Below are positions 1 to 6,854 of a stretch of DNA of 20,441 nt, one piece after another. Within the stretch, counting starts at the first letter, position 1; each line of letters starts with the position of its first letter. A program made the translations under genes and the position numbers. The stretch is from a virus: the IMG/VR virus record IMGVR_UViG_3300021963_000811, positions 1 through 20,441 of that record, one strand, 5' to 3'. Under the pieces are notes generated by a model. The model had not been told where the DNA came from, ran no database searches, and was given only the letters and a program-made list of their open reading frames with translations.

Positions 1-1
1 A

Positions 2-55
2 GTAACAAATTATTCAAAAGGAGCTCAAAACTGGGACGCAAACGATTTATTTTAA
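2..55 (+). CDS. C-terminal end of upstream gene, possibly NrdB (partial)
   Basis: An open frame enters from the left edge and stops with TAA three bases before the nrdA start. Only 17 residues are visible, ending in WDANDLF. Class I ribonucleotide reductase beta subunits commonly end in a short acidic tail with a terminal hydrophobic residue that docks on the alpha subunit, and nrdB often neighbours nrdA. The tail and position fit NrdB, but 17 residues cannot prove it. Confidence 0.35.
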   Translation, partial: VTNYSKGAQNWDANDLF

Positions 56-58
56 TAT

Positions 59-1774
59 ATGGACAATAACAGCTTAATATCAGATTACACCCAATGGGAA
101 AGAGGTAAAGACTATCCTGAATATTTTGATGAAATATCATTAGCAACAATTAGCAAGGGATACTTGCTACCTGGAGAAACACCTAGAAAAGCATATAGAA
201 GAGTAGCTGTAGCTACAGCAATGAGATTAAACAGACCTGATTTAGAGAATAAATTCTTTAAAATATTATGGAATGGTTGGTTAGGATTAGCATCACCTGT
301 ATTATCAAACATGGGTACAGATAGAGGTTTACCTATTTCATGTTTTGGTGTAGATACACCAGATTCTATACGAGGAATAGGCTTAACTAACGCAGAACTG
401 ATGAAATTGACATCTGTTGGTGGAGGAGTAGGTATTAGTTTATCTCGTATTAGACCACGTGGAAGAGAAATTAAAGGTAATGGTAAATCTGAAGGAGTAG
501 TGCCATGGGCTAAAATTTATGATTCAACTATTATTGCTACTAATCAAGGCAATGTTAGAAGAGGAGCAGCATCTGTTAATTTAGATATTAACCATTTAGA
601 TATTGATGAGTTTTTAGAAATTAGAAGACCAAAAGGTGATCCAAATAGACAATGCTTAAATTTACATCAATGTGTTGTTGTAGATGATATGTTTATGAGA
701 AAATTAGAATCAAGAGATCAACCATCAATGGAGCGTTGGGCTAAGATTTTAAAAGCTAGAATGGAAACAGGAGAACCTTATATCATGTTTAAGGATAATG
801 TAAATAAAGCAAATCCTATTGCTTACATGATGAATAATCTTGATGTTTCAATGACTAACATTTGTACTGAAATTACTTTGCATACAGATGAAGAACATTC
901 ATTTATATGTTGTTTATCTTCATTAAATTTAGCTAAATATGATGAATGGAAAGATACAGATACTGTTCAATTATCAGTTTATTTCTTAGATGGGGTAATG
1001 CAAGAATTTATTGAAAAAACAAGTGGTAAAGAAAGTATGGTTAGAACAAATAATCATGCTAAAAAAGGTAGAGCATTAGGATTAGGAGTAATGGGATGGC
1101 ATACATTCTTACAACAAAAAGGATTACCATTTAATTCAATTGCTTCAACTGCTCATACTCATAATATCTTTAGTAAAATTAAAAATGATGCAGAAGCTGC
1201 TTCAAGACAATTAGCTGTAGAGTATGGAGAGCCATTATGGTGTAGAGGTACAGGAATGAGAAATACTCACTTATTAGCTATAGCACCTACAGTTTCTAAT
1301 TCAGTAATTACAGGAGGTATTTCAGCAGGAATTGAGCCTTTACCAGCTAACATTTATACTTTTAATGGTGCTAAAGGTACATTTATTAGAAAAAATAAAG
1401 TATTAGAAGCATTATTAGAATCTAAAGGTGAAAATAAAGATAAATACTGGGATCAAATGCTAAGAGATAATGGTAGTGTTTTAGGTTTACCTGATAATAT
1501 TTTATCACCAGATGAAAAAGAATTATTCTTAACATTCCCTGAAATAAATCAGTTAGAATTAGTTAGACAAGCAGCTATTAGACAAAGATATATTGATCAA
1601 ACTCAATCCTTAAATCTATCATTTGATCCTCAAGATTCACCAAAATGGATTAATCAGGTTCACATGGAAGCTCATAAATTAGGTATTAAAACACTTTATT
1701 ACTTAAGAACAGACTCAGTTATTAAAGGTGATTTAGGATCACGTCAAGCTGAATGTGTTTCATGTGACGGATAA
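59..1774 (+). CDS. nrdA: Class I ribonucleoside-diphosphate reductase, alpha subunit
   Basis: Reduces ribonucleoside diphosphates to deoxyribonucleotides for phage DNA synthesis, together with a beta (radical) subunit. The 571-residue protein is short for the family because it lacks the N-terminal ATP-cone. It starts directly at the catalytic core (YFDEISLATISKGYLLPGET, residues 22-41). Expected catalytic elements are visible: C95 in LPISCFG (the E. coli C225 position), the radical motif N267-x-C269-x-E271, C284/C285 as redox partner, the nucleotide-binding stretch PTVSNSVITGG (410-420), and paired tyrosines Y547-Y548 of the radical path. The C-terminus carries the shuttle cysteine pair C566-x-x-C569. 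The gene follows the probable nrdB tail by 3 nt and is closed by a strong hairpin terminator. Without an ATP-cone, allosteric activity control is probably absent. Confidence 0.93.
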   Translation: MDNNSLISDYTQWERGKDYPEYFDEISLATISKGYLLPGETPRKAYRRVAVATAMRLNRPDLENKFFKILWNGWLGLASPVLSNMGTDRGLPISCFGVDTPDSIRGIGLTNAELMKLTSVGGGVGISLSRIRPRGREIKGNGKSEGVVPWAKIYDSTIIATNQGNVRRGAASVNLDINHLDIDEFLEIRRPKGDPNRQCLNLHQCVVVDDMFMRKLESRDQPSMERWAKILKARMETGEPYIMFKDNVNKANPIAYMMNNLDVSMTNICTEITLHTDEEHSFICCLSSLNLAKYDEWKDTDTVQLSVYFLDGVMQEFIEKTSGKESMVRTNNHAKKGRALGLGVMGWHTFLQQKGLPFNSIASTAHTHNIFSKIKNDAEAASRQLAVEYGEPLWCRGTGMRNTHLLAIAPTVSNSVITGGISAGIEPLPANIYTFNGAKGTFIRKNKVLEALLESKGENKDKYWDQMLRDNGSVLGLPDNILSPDEKELFLTFPEINQLELVRQAAIRQRYIDQTQSLNLSFDPQDSPKWINQVHMEAHKLGIKTLYYLRTDSVIKGDLGSRQAECVSCDG

Positions 1775-1797
1775 AATAAATTAAAATTTTTAAAAAT

Positions 1798-1821
1798 AAA
1801 GCCCCTAATACAGGGGCTTTT
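1798..1821 (+). terminator. Rho-independent terminator after nrdA
   Basis: A 9-bp perfect stem (AAAGCCCCT / AGGGGCTTT) with a 5-nt loop follows the nrdA stop by 23 nt. The T-run is short because the stem itself ends in TTT followed by one more T. It separates nrdA from the lysis region. Confidence 0.85.
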
Positions 1822-1851
1822 CATATTTATTACAAAATAATGTTTTAGTAA

Positions 1852-1875
1852 TTAGGTTATATAATTAACTAACTT
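1852..1875 (+). promoter_or_regulatory. Candidate late promoter, AGGTTATAT type
   Basis: TTAGGTTATATAATTAACT lies 35 nt before the ATG at 1889. A near copy (CTAGGTTATATTAACAATTA) lies 34 nt before the ATG at 6855. No other copy was seen in intergenic DNA. Because both precede genes expected late in infection, this may be a phage-specific late promoter or leader. Two copies only. Confidence 0.35.
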
Positions 1876-1888
1876 AACACAAAATATT

Positions 1889-2140
1889 ATGGGATTTTTC
1901 AGTATTTTCAAAAAATCAAATGATTACAATGAAAAAGTTGTAATTGGATTCATGTCATTCATGGTAATGGTAATTGCTATTATAGTAGATCTTGTAACAG
2001 GATACATGGGTAAAGCATTAGAATTAAACGAGTACATCTTCGATGCATTTATGTACATTACATTAGGTTCATTCCTTCCAGATGTATTAGAAAAATTTGC
2101 AGCAATGAAAAACGGAGGTAAAACAAACAACGAAGAATAA
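1889..2140 (+). CDS. Small two-segment membrane protein, possible holin or lysis accessory
   Basis: The 83-residue protein has two hydrophobic stretches (about residues 17-38 and 50-64) flanked by charged ends: a lysine-rich N-terminus (FKKS) and a hydrophilic C-terminal tail (NGGKTNNEE). I recognise no family. Its size, membrane topology and position 2 nt before the endolysin are typical of a holin or lysis accessory protein, but a second, more convincing holin candidate lies after the endolysin. It may be the first gene of a lysis operon starting after the terminator at 1798-1821. Function is inferred from context only. Confidence 0.6.
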   Translation: MGFFSIFKKSNDYNEKVVIGFMSFMVMVIAIIVDLVTGYMGKALELNEYIFDAFMYITLGSFLPDVLEKFAAMKNGGKTNNEE

Positions 2141-2142
2141 TT

Positions 2143-2754
2143 ATGAGCTTAAAAAGTTTACAAGAAAAGATCGGAGTAACAGCAGATGGAGCATTCGGTC
2201 CTGGAACAATGAAAAAAGCAATGGAGTTTTATAAACTAACTCCTGTAAGAGCAGCGCATTTCTTTGCACAAACTGCACATGAAACAGGTGGTTTTAAAGC
2301 CTTCTCAGAAAATTTAAACTATTCAGCGCAAGGTCTTCAAGGTATCTTTGGAAAATATTTTCCTGGTAACTTAGAAGAATCTTACGCTAGAAATCCTGAA
2401 AAAATCGCTAACAGAGTTTACGCATCTAGAATGGGTAACGGTGATGAGAAATCAGGAGATGGATATAAGTTTAGAGGAAGAGGTGCTCTTCAATTAACTG
2501 GAAAAGATAACTATAAAGCATTTTCAGATTATTTGAAAAAACCAGAAATTATGACAAACCCTGACTTAGTAGCTACAACTTATTCATTTGAATCAGCTAT
2601 GTTCTTCTTTGACAAAAACAAATTGTGGTCAATTTGTGATCAAGGAGTTAATGATGCTTCTATCTTAGCTCTTACAAAAAGAATTAACGGTGGTACTCAT
2701 GGTTTAGCTGACCGTTCAGAAAAAACTAAAAAGTATTACGAATACGTTAAATAG
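2143..2754 (+). CDS. Endolysin: peptidoglycan-binding segment plus GH19 lysozyme/chitinase domain
   Basis: Degrades host peptidoglycan at the end of infection. The N-terminal 30 residues resemble a peptidoglycan-binding repeat (LQEKIGVTADGAFGPGTMKK, residues 6-25). The catalytic domain follows with the GH19 signature AHETGGF (H46, E47) and SENLNYS (E56), then GDGYKFRGRGALQLTGKDNY in the substrate cleft, also typical of GH19 phage lysozymes. The two glutamates are the likely acid and base. The 203-residue length suits a modular phage endolysin. There is no signal peptide, so it should rely on a holin for access to the periplasm. It sits 2 nt after one small membrane-protein gene and 12 nt before a holin-like gene. 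The stop codon is TAG. Confidence 0.9.
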   Translation: MSLKSLQEKIGVTADGAFGPGTMKKAMEFYKLTPVRAAHFFAQTAHETGGFKAFSENLNYSAQGLQGIFGKYFPGNLEESYARNPEKIANRVYASRMGNGDEKSGDGYKFRGRGALQLTGKDNYKAFSDYLKKPEIMTNPDLVATTYSFESAMFFFDKNKLWSICDQGVNDASILALTKRINGGTHGLADRSEKTKKYYEYVK

Positions 2755-2766
2755 TAAAAATATAAG

Positions 2767-3192
2767 ATGAAAACTTCACTTTTAATCACATTATCATTGA
2801 CAACAGTATGCGCATTTATAGGTTCATATTTTATGAATCTTACAGCAGATAACATCGAACAATACCTTTCAGTAGCATTTGTAGTGTTTGCTGATGGATT
2901 TTTTGGAGTATGGGCCGGTATTAAAAGAGAAGGATTTCAAACTTTTAAAGCATTAAAAGTAATAAGAACATTTGGATTTTGGGTAGTTATGCTATCTGCT
3001 ATCCTAACAATAGAGAAAGGATTTACTGGAACATCATGGTTAAGCGAAACAATTATCGCTCCATTCCTAGTATTCCAGTTAATCTCTATTTTAAAAAATG
3101 CCTCAATGGTAGGTGTTGTACATAACGAACTACTAACTCAAATTTTAGATAAGTTAGATAAACATAAAGGAGACAGAGATGTTACAAAATAA
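2767..3192 (+). CDS. Holin-like membrane protein (phage holin 4 type)
   Basis: The 141-residue protein has about four hydrophobic segments (residues 3-24, 33-50, 68-82, 96-110) and a charged C-terminal tail rich in K and D. The order ADGFFGVWAGIKREGFQTFK, then KVIRTFGFW, then FQLISILKNASMVG resembles the toxin-secretion/phage-lysis holin 4 family, whose members carry a D near the second segment and an E/Q-x-ISIL-[EK]N motif. Such proteins form inner-membrane lesions that release the endolysin. It lies directly downstream of the endolysin and overlaps the next gene by 14 nt, consistent with coupled translation in a lysis operon. The family call is from remembered motif similarity. Confidence 0.65.
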   Translation: MKTSLLITLSLTTVCAFIGSYFMNLTADNIEQYLSVAFVVFADGFFGVWAGIKREGFQTFKALKVIRTFGFWVVMLSAILTIEKGFTGTSWLSETIIAPFLVFQLISILKNASMVGVVHNELLTQILDKLDKHKGDRDVTK

Positions 3193-3532
3193 ACAAAACA
3201 TTTTACTTATTATTGTAGTTATATTAATTGGTTACAATATTTTTACTACCAACAGTATTAGAACTGATGTTAAAGGATATAAAGCCAAGATAGAATTACT
3301 ACAAACTAAAGTAGATTCAGCTAAAGTAGTTAATACTCAAATTGACACTAAAATAGATTCAGTAAAAGAGAATGTAGTTTCTATTACAAAAGAAATACAT
3401 CATATTGATAATACTATAACAATTGTAAAAAAACAAACAGATGAAAAAATTAATAATATTGATAAGCTTTCTAACGTTGAGCTTGAGCAGTTTTTCACAA
3501 GTAGATACAACGAAAACAACTTTACCAAATAA
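3179..3532 (+). CDS. Inner-membrane spanin-like protein (TM plus coiled coil)
   Basis: A 117-residue protein with one N-terminal transmembrane segment (about residues 8-22) followed by a long heptad-like, charged helical region and no enzymatic motif. This is the topology of an i-spanin (Rz-like): anchored in the inner membrane with a periplasmic coiled coil that helps fuse inner and outer membranes during lysis. Its start overlaps the holin-like gene by 14 nt, and its last 92 nt overlap the next gene in another frame, as in classical nested Rz/Rz1 pairs. Spanins have little sequence conservation, so the call rests on topology, order and overlap. Confidence 0.55.
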   Translation: MLQNKQNILLIIVVILIGYNIFTTNSIRTDVKGYKAKIELLQTKVDSAKVVNTQIDTKIDSVKENVVSITKEIHHIDNTITIVKKQTDEKINNIDKLSNVELEQFFTSRYNENNFTK

Positions 3533-3842
3533 AGTATTAAGACTAGTAGCGAAAGATTTAGTTAAATACGATGGTTGTAAACAGGAATTAAAACTTACTC
3601 AAGAGAAAGTTATTAAATTACAAGAAAGAGAAGTACAAAAAGATACTATCATTAAATTATTAAATGATAAAGATGAGAATAATAAATACATCATTCATCA
3701 ACAAGAACTTCAAATTGGACAATATGAACATTTAACTGATGATCTACAAAAAGAATTAAAGGGACAACGTACTAAAACCTTCCTTTATAAAGTAGGAACA
3801 TTTATAGGAATAGCAACTTCACTCTTTCTATTTGTAAAATAA
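3441..3842 (+). CDS. Exported coiled-coil protein with C-terminal membrane anchor, spanin-like
   Basis: The 133-residue protein starts with a Sec signal peptide (MKKLIILISFLTLSLSSFSQ), continues with a charged helical region (about residues 40-105) and ends in a hydrophobic segment FIGIATSLFLFVK at the very C-terminus. Its gene begins inside the preceding spanin-like gene in a different frame, overlapping it by 92 nt. An N-terminal export signal plus a C-terminal transmembrane anchor recalls unimolecular u-spanins. Those normally carry a lipobox cysteine, and none is present here (SSFSQ precedes the predicted cleavage). It could therefore be an o-spanin variant, an independent u-spanin-like protein, or another envelope protein. 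Transcription ends at the terminator just downstream. Confidence 0.5.
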   Translation: MKKLIILISFLTLSLSSFSQVDTTKTTLPNKVLRLVAKDLVKYDGCKQELKLTQEKVIKLQEREVQKDTIIKLLNDKDENNKYIIHQQELQIGQYEHLTDDLQKELKGQRTKTFLYKVGTFIGIATSLFLFVK

Positions 3843-3844
3843 AT

Positions 3845-3873
3845 TTGGCTTCCTAGGAAGCCTTTTTTATATT
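3845..3873 (+). promoter_or_regulatory. Promoter TTGG-N19-TATATT embedded in a terminator
   Basis: TTGG at 3845-3848 and TATATT at 3868-3873 are separated by exactly 19 nt, the same spacing as six other sites in the window. The pattern resembles the Bacteroidetes housekeeping promoter (TTTG about -33, TAnnTTTG about -7). The ATG of the next gene is 18 nt downstream. The spacer is almost entirely the terminator hairpin. Confidence 0.65.
3847..3868 (+). terminator. Terminator of the lysis region, overlapping a promoter
   Basis: The palindrome GGCTTCCTAGGAAGCC is followed by six T. It begins 5 nt after the stop at 3842. Its first GG is also the end of the TTGG box of the following promoter, and the T-run leads directly into TATATT. 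Confidence 0.85.
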
Positions 3874-3891
3874 ACCGTCAAAATAAAAGTT

Positions 3892-4407
3892 ATGATATAC
3901 AATCCATCTTTATCTGAAGTAGAATTAGAAAAAAAATTCAAAAAACTTCGTAAACTAAATTACAATGCTTTTAGATGGTGGAGGATGTATGACGATCCTA
4001 AACCCTCATTACCTAAACAATCCCAATTAATAGACAGGATAAAAAATGGTGATTTTGATTATTCTCATTACAACTACCAAGCTATGTGGTGTGAACATGA
4101 AATGAATAAAATTTACAATAAATACGGTTTTGAAGATATGGGACGTTATGTAGAAGAAACTTCATTACTTCGTTCTAGAAGAAAACGTTTATTAGAAGAT
4201 CATTATCGAGAAGAAGATAATAGATTAGAATCAATTACTATTGAATTATCAAAAGCCTTTAGAATCACCAAAGACGAAGTAAAAGTATTTATGGAAGAGT
4301 TTGGAGGTACTTTAGAAGAATTATATATTCATTTAGAACAAAAATTTCCATTTAACAAATTTTATTTACCAAAATCATTAAAACATTTACAATCACGTTA
4401 TGATTAA
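3892..4407 (+). CDS. Hypothetical protein, charged and helical
   Basis: I do not recognise this 171-residue protein. It is rich in K, R, E and Y, predicted mostly helical, and has no signal peptide or membrane segment, so it should be cytoplasmic. Visible features include an aromatic cluster near residues 24-33 (NAFRWWRMYD) and a basic run SLLRSRRKRLL (about 91-101). It is the first gene after the terminator-promoter at 3845-3873. Its stop overlaps the start of the TGT-like gene by 8 nt, so the two are probably translated together and could act in the same process, but nothing in the sequence shows how. Confidence 0.7.
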   Translation: MIYNPSLSEVELEKKFKKLRKLNYNAFRWWRMYDDPKPSLPKQSQLIDRIKNGDFDYSHYNYQAMWCEHEMNKIYNKYGFEDMGRYVEETSLLRSRRKRLLEDHYREEDNRLESITIELSKAFRITKDEVKVFMEEFGGTLEELYIHLEQKFPFNKFYLPKSLKHLQSRYD

Positions 4408-5188
4408 AATTTCACATGAATTACCACTTAGTCTACTTCCTTATAGTATGGACTGGAACGATTATGAGTATTGTTTACCTCATTTAATAGATAAACATGA
4501 AGACTATAGACAATTTTTCCTAGATTCTAGCGAAAGAGGTCGCTTTATTATAATGGACAATGGTCTATTTGAAGGTGTTACTCACACAACTCAGGATTTA
4601 TTAGAAAAAATAGATCTAATCCAACCTAACATCTTTATTGTACCTGATGAATGGAATGAAAGGGACATCACGGCTAAAAACGCCAAACATTGGACCCAGT
4701 ACAAGTTGCCGTTTAAAACTAAATTAATGGTAGTATTACAGGGTAAGACCGTAAATGAGATACATACATTGTACCAACAGTGTGTAGATTTAGGTTATAC
4801 TCATTTTGCTTTTAATCATTCTTCTATTGTATATCAAGAATTAGGAGGATCAGAAAATCCATTAGCTAACCAATCAGTTGGTAGAGTAATGTTAATCCAA
4901 TATTTACTAACACAAAATGTTATTAAAGACCATCATTACATTCATTTATTAGGAGCATCTACTCCACAAGAATTTATTTATTACAGAGACACTCATCCAA
5001 CATTAATCAATTCAGTTGATACTTCAAACCCAATTATATGTGGAGCTTTAGGTATAAGATATGATGAAATAGGATTATTAACTAAACCTTCTAATAAAAT
5101 AGAAGAATTTATGGAACAGAATCTTGAAGATAAATTAGAAGACATAATATTTAACGTCAGCGCATTTAAAAAATTCTGCAACAAATAA
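4400..5188 (+). CDS. TGT-like TIM-barrel transglycosylase, candidate phage DpdA
   Basis: The 262-residue protein shows the motif order of the tRNA-guanine transglycosylase superfamily: FIIMDNGLFEG (D53, equivalent to the DSGGF aspartate), IVPDEW (D83), VVLQG (Q114-G115), IHLLGASTPQEF (181-192) and NSVDTSNPI (D207, at the place of the nucleophilic aspartate). Phage members of this superfamily, called DpdA, exchange guanine in DNA for a 7-deazaguanine base and thereby block restriction enzymes. A queC homologue 7.7 kb downstream makes the preQ0 precursor and favours this reading. No zinc-binding cysteine cluster of bacterial Tgt is present. It could instead act on tRNA, but phage context favours DNA. 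The start overlaps the upstream gene by 8 nt. Confidence 0.55.
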   Translation: MIKISHELPLSLLPYSMDWNDYEYCLPHLIDKHEDYRQFFLDSSERGRFIIMDNGLFEGVTHTTQDLLEKIDLIQPNIFIVPDEWNERDITAKNAKHWTQYKLPFKTKLMVVLQGKTVNEIHTLYQQCVDLGYTHFAFNHSSIVYQELGGSENPLANQSVGRVMLIQYLLTQNVIKDHHYIHLLGASTPQEFIYYRDTHPTLINSVDTSNPIICGALGIRYDEIGLLTKPSNKIEEFMEQNLEDKLEDIIFNVSAFKKFCNK

Positions 5189-5190
5189 TT

Positions 5191-5769
5191 ATGAAAAACC
5201 TATTTTTATTCCTCCTATTACCATTATTCTCTTTTAGTCAGTTAAGAGATAGTGTTTATGTTAAAACTGACATTTATGAAGTAATGTATTCTGAAACATT
5301 AGAACAACCTCTTTGGGTAAAATATCAAGTTCAATGTGTTGATGGTACAGCATCTAGAAAAGGAATGGATTTTTATGTAGATAAAACAATCCATACATCA
5401 GATGCAAAAGACTATGTAAATAATGTTTACGATAAAGGGCATTGCGCCCCAGCAGCTGATTTTAACTGTACTAGAGAAATGTTATTTAAAACCTTTTCAT
5501 ACTTAAATTGTACTCTTCAAAATGAAAGACTAAATAGAGTTCATTGGAGGTTATTAGAAGATTATGAAAGACTGTTAGCTTATACAGAAGGTCCAGTAAA
5601 TATAGAAATAAGAATAGTATTTGATAAAAATCCCATTAGGGTACCCGCAGGTGCGGCTATACCTTCCTCTTTTTACAAAATCATCAAAACAAAAAATAAA
5701 ACACTTAAATTTTTCTTTAAAAATGAGCCACCTACAAAAGCAACATTTGTAGACTATCAAATAAGATAA
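5191..5769 (+). CDS. Secreted non-specific DNA/RNA endonuclease (beta-beta-alpha-Me, DRGH type)
   Basis: A 192-residue exported nuclease. A Sec signal peptide (MKNLFLFLLLPLFSFSQ) precedes a domain with the Endonuclease_NS active-site motif DKGHCAPAADF (D81-K82-G83-H84). H84 is the general base. Downstream, CTLQNERLNRVHWRLLEDYER supplies the metal-binding asparagine (N111) and the following helix with W119 and E123. Lysine replaces the usual arginine of DRGH. The protein should act in the periplasm or outside the cell. Possible roles are removal of host DNA from lysate, degradation of DNA of competing phages entering the periplasm, or biofilm DNA digestion; the sequence does not decide. It starts 2 nt after the transglycosylase gene and uses the common AATTATG start context. 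Confidence 0.8.
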   Translation: MKNLFLFLLLPLFSFSQLRDSVYVKTDIYEVMYSETLEQPLWVKYQVQCVDGTASRKGMDFYVDKTIHTSDAKDYVNNVYDKGHCAPAADFNCTREMLFKTFSYLNCTLQNERLNRVHWRLLEDYERLLAYTEGPVNIEIRIVFDKNPIRVPAGAAIPSSFYKIIKTKNKTLKFFFKNEPPTKATFVDYQIR

Positions 5770-5782
5770 ATATTTATATGAA

Positions 5783-6784
5783 ATGAAACTTGGTCCGCAA
5801 CATATTTTAAAATTGTTATACCCCCTTATTCTCACTATAGGGGGTATTTTGTCTACATACGGGCAAACTTTTACACACTCTGGCTATATCTATGGATCAA
5901 ATAGCACAGGAATATCAGGTGTGCCAGTTTATCTATACAGTAGAACAACTCCAGCATTAACAGGATTTACCTCACAAAATAATTACAATGGTCATTCCTA
6001 TTATAGAAGTACAGGTTCAATGACTTGGACAGCTGCGAAAACAGCTTGCACTAATATGGGAGGGCATTTAGTAACTGTAACCACAGCCGCAGAAAATAGT
6101 TTTATATTTGGATTATGGCCTTCTGGATGGATAGGTCTAACAGATGAAGTAACTGAAGGGGTTTGGCAATGGGTAACAGGAGAACCTTATTCTTGGTCTA
6201 ACTGGAACTCAGGAGAACCTAATAATGCTGGTAATGAAGATTATATTCAATTTGTAGGAGGAGGAAAATGGAACGATTTACCTAATACATCTTTACCTTA
6301 TGTATTAGAATTTGAATATATTGTAGATTATACTCCTTGGACTTTAATAGCCACCTCTACAACAGATATCACAGGAAGGTACTCATTTTCAAGTGCAACT
6401 AATCCATCTATAGAATATTATATTACATTTAATGCTCCTTCTCCAATAACACCAATTACTTCAGATGGGATATCTTTAAATAGTATTGTAACAGGTATTA
6501 CAACTACTAAAGCAGTAGATTATTTTAGATTTGATATAAACGGAGATAATAGACTTACAGTTTCAGACACATATAGTGTAATAGCTAGAAAATCAGGATT
6601 AATTCCTCCATTTACTTTAACTCCACTTAGTAGAATTTTTACATCAACACAATGGACAACTATTAATCCTTCAACATTAAATTTAAAAACAACATACCCC
6701 GGAGTTCAATCTATAACAATTAATACTCCTGTATCAGGAGGTGTATCAAATTATTACATAACAAGATTAGGAAACGCTAATTAG
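5783..6784 (+). CDS. Exported C-type lectin protein with dockerin-like C-terminal module
   Basis: A 333-residue surface or extracellular protein. A signal peptide (about residues 1-28, ending TYGQ) is followed by GVPVYLYSRT (46-55), the start of a carboxypeptidase-regulatory/CnaB-like sandwich. A C-type lectin domain (about 68-178) is inserted, and the sandwich resumes with TDITGRYSFSS. The lectin has the mannose-type calcium site EPNN (145-148) and WND (163-165), so it should bind sugars. It keeps only one cysteine (C89), so the usual disulfides are missing. Residues 251-262 form an EF-hand-like dockerin loop, D-x-N-x-D...D, followed by a 70-residue tail shared with the next protein. Probable role: the sugar-binding end of a cohesin-dockerin assembly. 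The stop is TAG. Confidence 0.75.
   Translation: MKLGPQHILKLLYPLILTIGGILSTYGQTFTHSGYIYGSNSTGISGVPVYLYSRTTPALTGFTSQNNYNGHSYYRSTGSMTWTAAKTACTNMGGHLVTVTTAAENSFIFGLWPSGWIGLTDEVTEGVWQWVTGEPYSWSNWNSGEPNNAGNEDYIQFVGGGKWNDLPNTSLPYVLEFEYIVDYTPWTLIATSTTDITGRYSFSSATNPSIEYYITFNAPSPITPITSDGISLNSIVTGITTTKAVDYFRFDINGDNRLTVSDTYSVIARKSGLIPPFTLTPLSRIFTSTQWTTINPSTLNLKTTYPGVQSITINTPVSGGVSNYYITRLGNAN
5818..5850 (+). terminator. Terminator-like hairpin inside the lectin signal-peptide codons
   Basis: ATACCCCC (5818-5825) pairs with GGGGGTAT (5840-5847) across a 14-nt loop and is followed by TTT. It lies 36 nt into the lectin gene and about 50 nt after the nuclease stop. It could be the terminator of the preceding operon or an attenuator of the lectin gene. 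The loop is large and the T-run short. Confidence 0.4.
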
Positions 6785-6819
6785 TAAATATTTATTCAAG
6801 ATATAAGTGCTAAAGCACC

Positions 6820-6843
6820 TAGGTTATATTAACAATTAACTTA
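6820..6843 (+). promoter_or_regulatory. Candidate late promoter, second AGGTTATAT copy
   Basis: TAGGTTATATTAACAATTAA lies 34 nt before the ATG at 6855 and matches the element at 1852-1875 in sequence and in distance to the start codon. A small GTGC-TAAA-GCAC hairpin lies just upstream (about 6808-6819). Confidence 0.35.
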
Positions 6844-6854
6844 AAAACAAAAAA

